Shown here piece after piece: positions 1 to 6,313 of a stretch of DNA of 6,365 nt. Within the stretch, counting starts at the first letter, position 1. The number at the start of each line of letters is the position of its first letter. The translations under genes and the position numbers were made by a program. Location of the stretch: assembly GCA_905192625.1 (NCBI GenBank), contig CAJJLI010000133.1, forward strand, positions 1 through 6,365, read 5' to 3'. Origin of the DNA: an uncultured Clostridium sp. GTDB lineage: Bacteria; Bacillota; Clostridia; Lachnospirales; Lachnospiraceae. The notes beneath the pieces are model-generated. The model saw only the letters and a program-made list of their open reading frames with translations, was not told the DNA's origin and did not search any database.

Positions 1-1597
1 AACATTTTTCTATCTTTATCAAAAGATAGAGAAGTTCTTCAACTATACCTGTCATCCCTTTGATTCCAAGGGATAATAATGCGAGCAAGTCCGCAACTGC
101 TTTTTGCTCATACCAAGATAAAATGATAGATAACGGCAATCCATTTACATCCGTATCAAAAGCGTCCGCAAGAGCTGTAGCAATACGCACTGCAGAATAC
201 GCATCATTACATTGGCCGATATCTAATAATCTAGGCAAACCCGCAACTTCACCAAATTGTAACTTATTAAATCGATACTTACCGCATGCTAAGGTTAAAA
301 TAATGCAATCCTGTGGGACTTGTGTAGCAAAATCAGTATAATAATTTCTTCCAGGCCTTGCCCCATCGCAACCACCAATCAAGAAGAAACGTCTTATTTT
401 TCCTTCTTTCACAGCATTTACTATTGCTTCTGCATGGCTTAACGTTGCATTGTGACCAAATCCTACAAGTATTTCCTGTTCTTCCTGATCCTCTTCAAAA
501 CCACCAAGTTCTAATGCCTTATTGATTATTTCACTAAAATCTTTGTATCCATTCTCATCGGCTCCAATAAAGGTAACTCCATCCCAACCTACTACATTCG
601 TCGTAAAGATACGGTCCTTGTATGTTTCTCGAGGACGCATTAAACAGTTGGTAGTCATTAATATACAGCCTGGAATATTATCAAATTCTTTTTGTTGATC
701 TTGCCATGCACCGCCAAAATTACCAACGAGATGGCTATATTTTTTAAGTTCTGGATAGCCATGGCTTGGTAGCATTTCTCCATGGGTGTAAATATTAATA
801 CCTTTTCCTTCTGTTTGCTCTAATAACATTTGTAAATCTTTTAAATCATGCCCTGAAACAATAATAAATGGCCCCTTTTTTACATGAACGTTTACCGATT
901 GAGGTGATGGATTGTCATAGGTTTTTGTGTTGGCCTCATCTAATTTTTGCATAACGGCAACACTCATTTCACCTGTTCTCATCGTCCACTGAATTAAATC
1001 TTCCACCGTTAGCGAATCTTCCGTTGTAGCTTCTAGCGCTCTTACATAAAAATTATCAACTTCATCGCTGTAATATCCAAGAGCCCTTGCTTGATGGCCA
1101 TATGCGCTAATTCCCTTTAATCCATACAATATTGTTTGTCTTAGAGACCGAATATCAGCGTCTAATGTTTGATCATACATTATGCCCGCAACTTTTGCAT
1201 CTTTTAACATCTGTGCTTTGGTATCACTTAGGTTATATTTTGCATGATCCGTACTATTCTTAATATTTCCTACCTTACTACGAAGTTTTTCCTTTATCTT
1301 TTGGGACTGTTTTAATAATTTTACATGAACGTCGGCATCAAAATTAACATTAGTTAGTGTTGTAAATAAACTGTTCTCAATAAAACTAACAATGTCTTTA
1401 TCTATATTCTCTTTTTTGTTTAATAGCTCAATTGCATAGCAGCTAATTCCTTTGATCTGATAAATAAGCAAATCTTGAAGAGCTGCTATCTCTGGTGTTT
1501 TTCCACATACGCCCATTTTCGTACAACCTTTGCCACCTGCTGTTTGTTCACATTGGTAGCAAAACATCGGATATTCTAAGTCCATATTGTTTTCCAT
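1..1597 (-). CDS. hcp: Hybrid cluster protein (hydroxylamine reductase), class I, 3' end missing
   Basis: Cytoplasmic iron-sulfur protein that detoxifies reactive nitrogen species; the family reduces hydroxylamine in vitro and NO in vivo. The frame is open from ATG at 1597 to the window edge (532 codons). The N-terminal cysteines 13, 16, 25 and 31 give the spacing CX2CX8CX5C, the class I pattern of anaerobes, which binds [4Fe-4S]. Ligands of the 4Fe-2S-2O hybrid cluster are all visible: His250 (SGHDL), Glu274 (THGEML), Cys318 (TNCLM), Cys410 (IGGCDGA, the persulfide cysteine), Cys438 (LACGKYRF), Cys463 (GQCNDA), Glu497 and Lys499 (WYEQKAV). The start is supported by AAAGGAG at 1609-1615, 11 nt upstream. 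Family members are about 540-555 residues, so roughly 20 should be missing. However, after LGIKG (residues 510-514) the expected LGPTLPAF-type tail is absent and residues 515-532 are unrelated, so the sequence left of about position 56 is suspect. Identity is very secure; the 3' end is not. Confidence 0.95.
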   Translation of the reverse strand, partial: MENNMDLEYPMFCYQCEQTAGGKGCTKMGVCGKTPEIAALQDLLIYQIKGISCYAIELLNKKENIDKDIVSFIENSLFTTLTNVNFDADVHVKLLKQSQKIKEKLRSKVGNIKNSTDHAKYNLSDTKAQMLKDAKVAGIMYDQTLDADIRSLRQTILYGLKGISAYGHQARALGYYSDEVDNFYVRALEATTEDSLTVEDLIQWTMRTGEMSVAVMQKLDEANTKTYDNPSPQSVNVHVKKGPFIIVSGHDLKDLQMLLEQTEGKGINIYTHGEMLPSHGYPELKKYSHLVGNFGGAWQDQQKEFDNIPGCILMTTNCLMRPRETYKDRIFTTNVVGWDGVTFIGADENGYKDFSEIINKALELGGFEEDQEEQEILVGFGHNATLSHAEAIVNAVKEGKIRRFFLIGGCDGARPGRNYYTDFATQVPQDCIILTLACGKYRFNKLQFGEVAGLPRLLDIGQCNDAYSAVRIATALADAFDTDVNGLPLSIILSWYEQKAVADLLALLSLGIKGMTGIVEELLYLLIKIEKC

Positions 1598-1608
1598 ACT
1601 TGATTCTA

Positions 1609-1670
1609 CTCCTTTATTACATCCTATTTATTCTTATGTGTTTCCAAAAATGTAATAAATTATGTAATAA
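1609..1670 (-). promoter_or_regulatory. hcp leader: inverted and direct repeats reaching the RBS
   Basis: The 80-bp gap between the lipoprotein gene and hcp holds a perfect 10-bp inverted repeat: arms at 1613-1622 and 1650-1659 (ATGTAATAAA), with a 27-nt loop. A second copy of ATGTAATAA at 1662-1670 is a direct repeat of the right arm, so two alternative pairings with the left arm are possible. On the hcp transcript the left arm shares three A residues with the AAAGGAG ribosome-binding site (1609-1615). It could be a weak RNA switch or a set of binding half-sites for a regulator. I see no canonical TTGAT-N4-ATCAA Fnr box and no convincing sigma-A promoter here. The function is inference; the repeats are plain in the sequence. 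Confidence 0.5.
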
Positions 1671-1677
1671 CGATTCA

Positions 1678-4230
1678 TTAATCATCGGATAAATCTGAGG
1701 AATATTGGCGATATACATAATTCCCTTTCAAATCTTTTATACCTACGTAATTTCCGTTTCGAATATATACATATAATTCTTTTCCTTCAATAATTCCAAG
1801 TATGGTTTCATTTTCTAATGCATGATAGTATTCTTTCCCTTTCTTATCCATTATAAATTTTCTACCTTCATTCCTTACATTATAATAGTTCTCTCCTAAA
1901 TAGTCTCCACCTAGATACCCCTGAAATGATTTAACATCTTTATAAGAACTTAGTATTTCTTCCTCTCCATTGCTATTAATTGTTTTATATTCAAAGAACT
2001 CGGGCAAAGTTATATATTCTGTCTGAACAAAATACTCCGTAGTATAGTTTTTACAATTTATGCGATAATTTTCGTTAACGCTTAAATTGTAAACGGTAAA
2101 TCCATCTTCATATAATTTAACAATACTATCATTCATGCTAAGTATTTGCTGATTCTCATCAGTTCCAATCATTTCACCATCAATTGTTAAGTAATAACTT
2201 ATGCCTTCGTTTCTATTATATAAGCGAATACCTCCAGCATGTATATTACTAAAATACACATCCTTTTCTACCTCTTCATCAAATAAAATTTTTCCATCTT
2301 CTCTTGCAATAATATAATGCCCATTAAAATGCCCTGCGACAATAAGCATACCATCCTTTTGCCCCACCGCAGTAATCCATGTTTTCGGTTTATTAAAAAT
2401 GAAGGTAGCCTTAGTTAAAAATGGTTCGTCTGATACTACATTGCCATCGGAATTAATAATTAAAATCTTATCATTGTCTGTCATAAAATATGCATAGTCT
2501 GTTGTCGTTCCATCGCCTGACCACCAATCATTCCAAAGATAACCTTTGTATTTAAACTCATAACTTGCAATTTTAGTACCATCTTCACGGAAAACAAACA
2601 TTTGATAATTTTCAATAAGGATCACACGATTTTTTACTACAGCGATTGAAGGATTAGTTAAACCTCTTTTATAACTTTTCGTAAATACTAAATCCCCCTT
2701 GGAATTATAAATATCAGTCAAATGTACTTCTCCTGATAGTTCAGTTATACAAACATACAATCCGTACTCCGTCTTTTTTAATTCTCTATATGGTTGTTTC
2801 GTAATATACGATTGGGTTTTTAGATCATACAGCTCATACCCATAAGTTTTATTTACTGTAAGTCCGTCACCATAATTTCTTTCATCTGTTATTACACTTT
2901 TAAGAATTAATATATCTGACAATGAACATAATAAATTTCCATTGCTTATAATTTCTTTCCCTGGAAAACTAAGTACTGTCTCTAGCTCACGGTTTAGTAA
3001 TACATCACCCACGATAAGCTCTTCGCTATTAGTATCATGTATGATAATGTATTCATCCTTTTTTATATTAAGAGGTGCTTTCTTTAAAACACTACTCTCC
3101 CTTTCAACAATATCTTCTGCATTGCTAACCGCAACAACTGGGACATATCCCGCTTTTGCAACTAATTCTTGACCGTCCTTTGTTGTTAACCAGTCGTAAA
3201 TGAGTCTAGCTTTTGACCCTTCCGGTTCATCCTTACGGATTACAACATAGAAATTATTTATATAAGGATATTCTTCCTTTTGTATAGATTCATTTGTCGG
3301 GATGACACCATCAATTGCAAGGAATTTAAGTCCTGGTTTTGAATACATATTTTTTGCATAAAAATATACTGAATAACCAAGGGCATTACTTTCATTATTA
3401 TATGCTGCAAGTTCGTCTATCAAATCTCCCATAAACGTTGGCTTTATAACAGTAGGACCTTTCATTATTTTATCTGCGCTTACCGCTAACTTTTCCATTA
3501 ACGTCTGACTTCCGGAATCTTCAGGTCTTTGAAATGGTAGAATCTCTGTATTATTTCCGCCTACTTTTGACCAATTCGTTGTAACACCTGTGTAAATGTC
3601 CACAATTTGTTCTCTCGTTAGCGTTTTCACTGGATTACTTTCATTCGCAAGAAAAACAAGGGCATCTCTACCAAGGGGCTTAAATAGTAACTCCTCCTGG
3701 GCTTCCTGCAACTCTTGTAAAATAATCTGCGACGGTTCATATACTAGCAAGATATCCGCTTCCTTACTTACTAATTTCCGATATGAATCTTGAGTTTTAT
3801 TAAATTTTAGATTCAATTTTGCTTCTTCTTTTGTTGCACCCGTTAAAAAGGAATATACCTCCTCACCAAGCGGGATATTGGCGGTAGAACCATCCATTGT
3901 TGGAAACTCTACTTCTGACATAAAGGGGACTTGCATATTCCTTGAAGAAGTAATTGGTTCTATCTGAAAAGTTAATTGTTTTTTAGTTTCCTTACCTAAC
4001 TCCGGTGTTGGTATTTCAGACATTGGATTCGTAATTGAAGGCGTAATTTTCTCCGTTGGTACCATTGGTGTAGTTGAACTATCTGATGTTGATTTACCTG
4101 CTTCATCAGTTATCGATGAATTTATGGAAGAATCATCCACTAGTGTATCCTTAACTTTATTCTTGTTACATGCGGTTGTAAAAAGGAATAGTAATAAAAT
4201 TATAATTAAAAGTCTACTTCGTTTTCCCAT
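1678..4230 (-). CDS. Lipoprotein: PstS-like substrate-binding domain fused to a propeller-like repeat domain
   Basis: 850-residue exported protein. Residues 1-20 form a signal peptide (MGKRSR, then a hydrophobic run to TTA) followed by lipobox Cys21, so it is probably a lipid-anchored lipoprotein outside the membrane; the lipobox has Thr at -3, which is not canonical. Residues 22-80 are a low-complexity Ser/Thr/Pro linker. Residues about 86-370 resemble the PstS phosphate-binding family: DGSTANIPL (113-121), LTREQIVDIYTG and NWSKVGG (204-225), FQRPEDSGSQT (233-243), ALGYSVYFYA (283-292) and a C-terminal DGQELVAKAGYVPV. Residues about 390-850 carry around ten units, spaced roughly 40-50 residues apart, of the form hydrophobic strand then DG/KG/NG turn (near 467, 507, 545, 590, 640, 680, 712, 750, 792, 831), as in WG-repeat or other beta-propeller proteins. 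No pst transporter genes are adjacent, so a sensing role or another ligand is possible. RBS GGGGG lies at 4240-4244. Confidence 0.85.
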   Translation of the reverse strand: MGKRSRLLIIILLLFLFTTACNKNKVKDTLVDDSSINSSITDEAGKSTSDSSTTPMVPTEKITPSITNPMSEIPTPELGKETKKQLTFQIEPITSSRNMQVPFMSEVEFPTMDGSTANIPLGEEVYSFLTGATKEEAKLNLKFNKTQDSYRKLVSKEADILLVYEPSQIILQELQEAQEELLFKPLGRDALVFLANESNPVKTLTREQIVDIYTGVTTNWSKVGGNNTEILPFQRPEDSGSQTLMEKLAVSADKIMKGPTVIKPTFMGDLIDELAAYNNESNALGYSVYFYAKNMYSKPGLKFLAIDGVIPTNESIQKEEYPYINNFYVVIRKDEPEGSKARLIYDWLTTKDGQELVAKAGYVPVVAVSNAEDIVERESSVLKKAPLNIKKDEYIIIHDTNSEELIVGDVLLNRELETVLSFPGKEIISNGNLLCSLSDILILKSVITDERNYGDGLTVNKTYGYELYDLKTQSYITKQPYRELKKTEYGLYVCITELSGEVHLTDIYNSKGDLVFTKSYKRGLTNPSIAVVKNRVILIENYQMFVFREDGTKIASYEFKYKGYLWNDWWSGDGTTTDYAYFMTDNDKILIINSDGNVVSDEPFLTKATFIFNKPKTWITAVGQKDGMLIVAGHFNGHYIIAREDGKILFDEEVEKDVYFSNIHAGGIRLYNRNEGISYYLTIDGEMIGTDENQQILSMNDSIVKLYEDGFTVYNLSVNENYRINCKNYTTEYFVQTEYITLPEFFEYKTINSNGEEEILSSYKDVKSFQGYLGGDYLGENYYNVRNEGRKFIMDKKGKEYYHALENETILGIIEGKELYVYIRNGNYVGIKDLKGNYVYRQYSSDLSDD

Positions 4231-4289
4231 AAAAAAATACCCCCATTTTATTGTTTATGAAACTGATTCATAATATCGGGAGTATTTTT
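4231..4289 (-). promoter_or_regulatory. Nested stem-loop sequestering the lipoprotein gene's RBS
   Basis: On the minus-strand transcript a 12-bp outer stem pairs 4278-4289 with 4233-4244 (one G-U pair). It encloses a perfect 7-bp inner stem, 4267-4273 with 4255-4261, around a 5-nt loop. The 3' arm of the outer stem is the GGGGG ribosome-binding site (4240-4244) followed by a run of seven U (4231-4237), and the ATG follows at once. Folded, it would hide the ribosome-binding site. Because a U run directly follows the stem, it could also act as a terminator for the upstream acetyltransferase gene, which otherwise has none. The structure is seen in the sequence; the regulatory role is inference. 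Confidence 0.55.
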
Positions 4290-4333
4290 CTTCATATATA
4301 TTTTTTTAAGTTTATAATTATCTTTTCTTAAGA

Positions 4334-4520
4334 TTTATGCATCCATCTTTTAGTTTCTATTTCCAACCTTTGTTCCGTGCGTCATTCTTTCGGCTTCTAT
4401 TCTAGACCTTTAATCCGTCAGCCATTCCTTGGGTTTCCAAACTAAGCCTTTATCCCGTTCGTCATTCTCAGTGTTTCCGGTCTTAGCTTTATTCCGTCCA
4501 CCATTCCTTTGGTATCTCAT
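4334..4520. repeat. Degenerate tandem array, about 40-bp unit, 4.5 copies, overlapping a gene 3' end
   Basis: Units start at 4489, 4450, 4410 and 4370, with a decayed fifth copy at about 4334-4369. Spacings are 39, 40 and 40. Each unit begins TTATTCCGT-like, continues with a CATTC core and a GGNTTC block, and ends with a TAGNCCT-like block. The unit at 4489 is the last 30 or so bases of the acetyltransferase gene, including its TAA; it matches the 4410 unit at about 23 of 30 positions by eye. Since 40 is not a multiple of three, the copies past the stop are not in a common reading frame. There are no spacers, so it is not CRISPR. It probably arose by tandem duplication at the gene's 3' end, or is one locus of a dispersed repeat family. 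Confidence 0.8.
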
Positions 4521-5274
4521 CTAATTCCATTAAACAATTAATCTGATGGGATAACACTTTTTTCGTAACTTCAAAAATTCCATTTGCATCACATAAAATA
4601 CAGGTAGCATCGCCAAAAGTGACTTCTTTCGCTGCATGATTGTCATAAAATGCTTGCTCTAACTTAGAATATGCTTCTGAAATATGAGCTGTAGTTTTAT
4701 TGTAATGACGATACACATGGTTCTCTTTTAAGCTTCCATCTGGCATAACAATTTTAAATAGTACTGGTTTTTCAGTAAAACGTTCTGGAACCTGTAAAAC
4801 TTCTTCTACACCATGAATAAAAGTATTACGTATATGATTTACTCCCAATAGAAGAATTTTCGCATTTCTTTCTCTCAAACGATCATAGCATCCACCAACC
4901 GCACAAGGAGTCGTTACTTCTTCTTCTCCTTTTATGTATTCTTTACTATCCTTACCATAGGCAGCTACACTATGAGTAGGATGTAACGAACGAACTACAC
5001 CTTCTCGTTTCATAAATAAATTGGTTAATATTCCAACACAAGAAGGTTCCTTATTCGGATCATACACATTATGTGATTCACTCATACTCGCCCAAGTATG
5101 TGTAGGTAGAATTAATAGGCCCTCCGATAAATACTCCATCAATGCATCAAGTACGGTATCCGCTCCACCTAAAACTTCACCAATGGATTTCATCGATGAA
5201 TGAATAAATACGGTATCCGTAGGCTCTATACCCATTTCTCTCATCGCGTTTTTTAAATCTTGCTTCGTATACAT
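4489..5274 (-). CDS. AAC(3)-family aminoglycoside-type N-acetyltransferase
   Basis: 261-residue cytoplasmic enzyme of the Antibiotic_NAT / AAC(3) family, which uses acetyl-CoA to acetylate an amine; the classical substrates are 2-deoxystreptamine aminoglycosides at the 3-amino group. Family features in order: VFIHSSMKSIG (22-32), ADTVLDALM (38-46), LILPTHTW (54-61), RSLHPTHSVAAYGK (95-108), the CAVGGCYDRL stretch (124-133), AKILLLGV (138-145) and HGVEE (154-158), the His and Glu clusters expected at the active site. Length is normal for the family. The start is fixed by GAGGA at 5281-5285, 6 nt upstream, and the gene has its own promoter at 5336-5364. It ends in EIPKEWWTE, encoded by the first unit of the 40-bp repeat array. 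Chromosomal members of this family are common in Firmicutes and many have unknown physiological substrates, so a resistance phenotype should not be assumed. Confidence 0.9.
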   Translation of the reverse strand: MYTKQDLKNAMREMGIEPTDTVFIHSSMKSIGEVLGGADTVLDALMEYLSEGLLILPTHTWASMSESHNVYDPNKEPSCVGILTNLFMKREGVVRSLHPTHSVAAYGKDSKEYIKGEEEVTTPCAVGGCYDRLRERNAKILLLGVNHIRNTFIHGVEEVLQVPERFTEKPVLFKIVMPDGSLKENHVYRHYNKTTAHISEAYSKLEQAFYDNHAAKEVTFGDATCILCDANGIFEVTKKVLSHQINCLMELDEIPKEWWTE

Positions 5275-5280
5275 GACTAT

Positions 5281-5285
5281 TCCTC
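5281..5285 (-). promoter_or_regulatory. Ribosome-binding site of the acetyltransferase gene
   Basis: GAGGA on the minus strand, 6 nt upstream of the ATG at 5274. It decides the start, since no other ATG with a comparable site lies nearby upstream. Confidence 0.7.
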
Positions 5286-5335
5286 ATTTTCTTTTTTTCA
5301 ACTGATATAACAGTGATATTTTGCTACTTTCCCTT

Positions 5336-5364
5336 ATATTAAGGTACTTCCTAGATATTGTCAA
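5336..5364 (-). promoter_or_regulatory. Sigma-A promoter of the acetyltransferase gene
   Basis: On the minus strand, a perfect TTGACA (5359-5364) is separated by exactly 17 nt from TAATAT (5336-5341), which matches the -10 consensus at four of six positions. Transcription would begin near 5329, leaving a leader of about 55 nt before the ATG at 5274. The -10 box sits inside a short dyad (CCTTA-ATA-TAAGG), which could be an operator. Nothing in the leader looks like a terminator, so expression may be constitutive or set by a repressor at the dyad. Confidence 0.75.
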
Positions 5365-5462
5365 CATTGAAGGTCCTTAGCATTTATATTTTGTGCATAT
5401 CGATTTCATTCTTTAAAGTATATAAATTTTGAACTTGGGATATATCACCTTAGAGGATTTAT

Positions 5463-5572
5463 CGTTCAGATTTTAAGATATAAGATTAATAGGTTACGAC
5501 GTTCAGATTTTAAGATAAAGATTAATAGGTTACGAGGTTACGATTTTTGAATATACGATTAATATGTTACGA
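5463..5572. repeat. 37-bp tandem repeat, three copies
   Basis: Copy 1 is 5463-5499 (37 bp). Copy 2 is 5500-5535 (36 bp), identical except for one missing T. Copy 3 is 5536-5572 (37 bp) and is more diverged. All three end in a GTTACGA motif, and GGTTACGA is directly duplicated at 5528-5543. A decayed start of a fourth copy follows at 5573-5584 (CTTTCAGACTTC). Copies abut with no spacer. The array lies in a 430-bp gene-free stretch between the permease terminator and the acetyltransferase promoter. In the rest of that stretch, 5365-5462 and 5585-5645, I see nothing of note. The function is unknown; it is unrelated in sequence to the 40-bp array. Confidence 0.85.
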
Positions 5573-5646
5573 CTTTCAGACTTCATTCCTCAACCTTAGA
5601 ATCGTTTTAATATAATACTCTCACGGTGAAAAAATACTGTGTGACA

Positions 5647-5691
5647 AAAAAATAAGGGTGCTACGAAACTACGATCGCACCCTTATTTTTT
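5647..5691 (-). terminator. Bidirectional rho-independent terminator after the permease gene
   Basis: A perfect 15-bp inverted repeat pairs 5647-5661 with 5677-5691 around a 15-nt loop. The core TAAGGGTGC / GCACCCTTA is GC-rich for this DNA and is flanked by an A tract on one side and a T tract on the other, so it would stop transcripts from either direction. It begins 13 nt after the permease stop codon and isolates that operon from the acetyltransferase gene. Confidence 0.9.
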
Positions 5692-5704
5692 CAAACAACC
5701 TCTA

Positions 5705-6313
5705 TTAACCTTTTATAACTTTTCCCAAAGTCTTTAAACTTATTTTTTGTCCAGTATATAATACAAGACCTTTATAAATCTTAGCTGAATAAATTATTAC
5801 AATTAAAGAAAATGCAGCTACTATCACACAGGAAATCACACCTTGCAGTAATGTTACATTTCCTGTAATTAACTCCACTGGTACGCAAAATGGAATCGTA
5901 AAAGGTACATATCTTGCTACGTTTAAGATTCCTTCTTGCCCCATTATAGGTGCAAAGTAACAAACCATCCAACTAATTAAAATAGGAAATACGAATATTC
6001 CTTGTGTGGAAGCAACATCCTCGGGTTTTGTAACCATGCACCCTGCAAGACCTGCAAGTACACAATAAAATAAAAATCCAATGCAAAATATTATTATCGC
6101 TAATATAATTGCTGGTAAAGAGAATGCTGTTTCTCCAACGTTTTCTTTCAAAAAGTCTATAATCTGTATCACTGAATTTTGATATCCTGGATACATAGCA
6201 CGAGCTACTGCATTTCCACCGTATAATCCAGCAAATATAGCAGCGATCCATGTTAAGAATTGCAATATCGCCATACTTGAAATAGCAAGTACTTTACCTG
6301 TAATTAAAGCACG
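5705..6313 (-). CDS. ABC-2 type transporter permease (NatB-like), C-terminal part
   Basis: Membrane permease subunit of an ABC-2 exporter, C-terminal portion only. The frame does not start at the Met codon at 6274: it reads back through RALITGKVLAISS (codons 6313-6275), the cytoplasmic segment that precedes this transmembrane block in NatB-type permeases. About half or more of the protein is therefore missing. Numbered from Met 6274, hydrophobic segments lie at about 1-20, 52-80, 92-111, 122-136 and 143-165, with a TKPEDVASTQG loop (82-92) between two of them. The tail SAKIYKGLVLYTGQKISLKTL (163-183) is typical of NatB-family C-termini. Members pair with a NatA-type ATPase and are linked to Na+ or drug efflux, but the substrate cannot be told here. 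The upstream part is replaced by foreign GC-rich sequence at about 6310-6315. A strong terminator follows the stop, so this is the last gene of its operon. Confidence 0.8.
   Translation of the reverse strand, partial: RALITGKVLAISSMAILQFLTWIAAIFAGLYGGNAVARAMYPGYQNSVIQIIDFLKENVGETAFSLPAIILAIIIFCIGFLFYCVLAGLAGCMVTKPEDVASTQGIFVFPILISWMVCYFAPIMGQEGILNVARYVPFTIPFCVPVELITGNVTLLQGVISCVIVAAFSLIVIIYSAKIYKGLVLYTGQKISLKTLGKVIKG

Noticed and set aside
9..30. Hairpin near the left edge as a terminator for hcp
   Set aside because: The stem is all weak pairs with only two G-C pairs, there is no U run on the minus transcript, and the hcp frame is still open through it.
60..341. Plus-strand open frame of 93 codons inside hcp
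   Set aside because: It lies wholly antisense to the hcp frame, which carries all the expected ligands. No ribosome-binding site or recognisable domain.
1495..1692. Plus-strand open frame of 65 codons, hydrophobic
   Set aside because: Antisense to the N-terminus of hcp, including its CX2CX8CX5C motif. The hydrophobic look comes from AT-rich antisense codons.
5463..5572. CRISPR array
   Set aside because: The 37-bp copies abut directly with no unique spacers, there are only three, and no cas genes are present.
5611..5616. TATAAT on the plus strand as a promoter
   Set aside because: No acceptable -35 box lies 16-18 nt upstream and no plus-strand gene follows within the window; the terminator at 5647 comes first.
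5973..6251. Second minus-strand frame inside the permease gene
   Set aside because: Out-of-frame shadow of a permease whose frame gives regular transmembrane segments and a family-typical tail; the shadow is rich in Cys, Arg and Ser with no pattern.
6274..6274. Start codon of the permease at 6274
   Set aside because: The frame stays open upstream and reads RALITGKVLAISS, typical internal permease sequence. No ribosome-binding site precedes this ATG.
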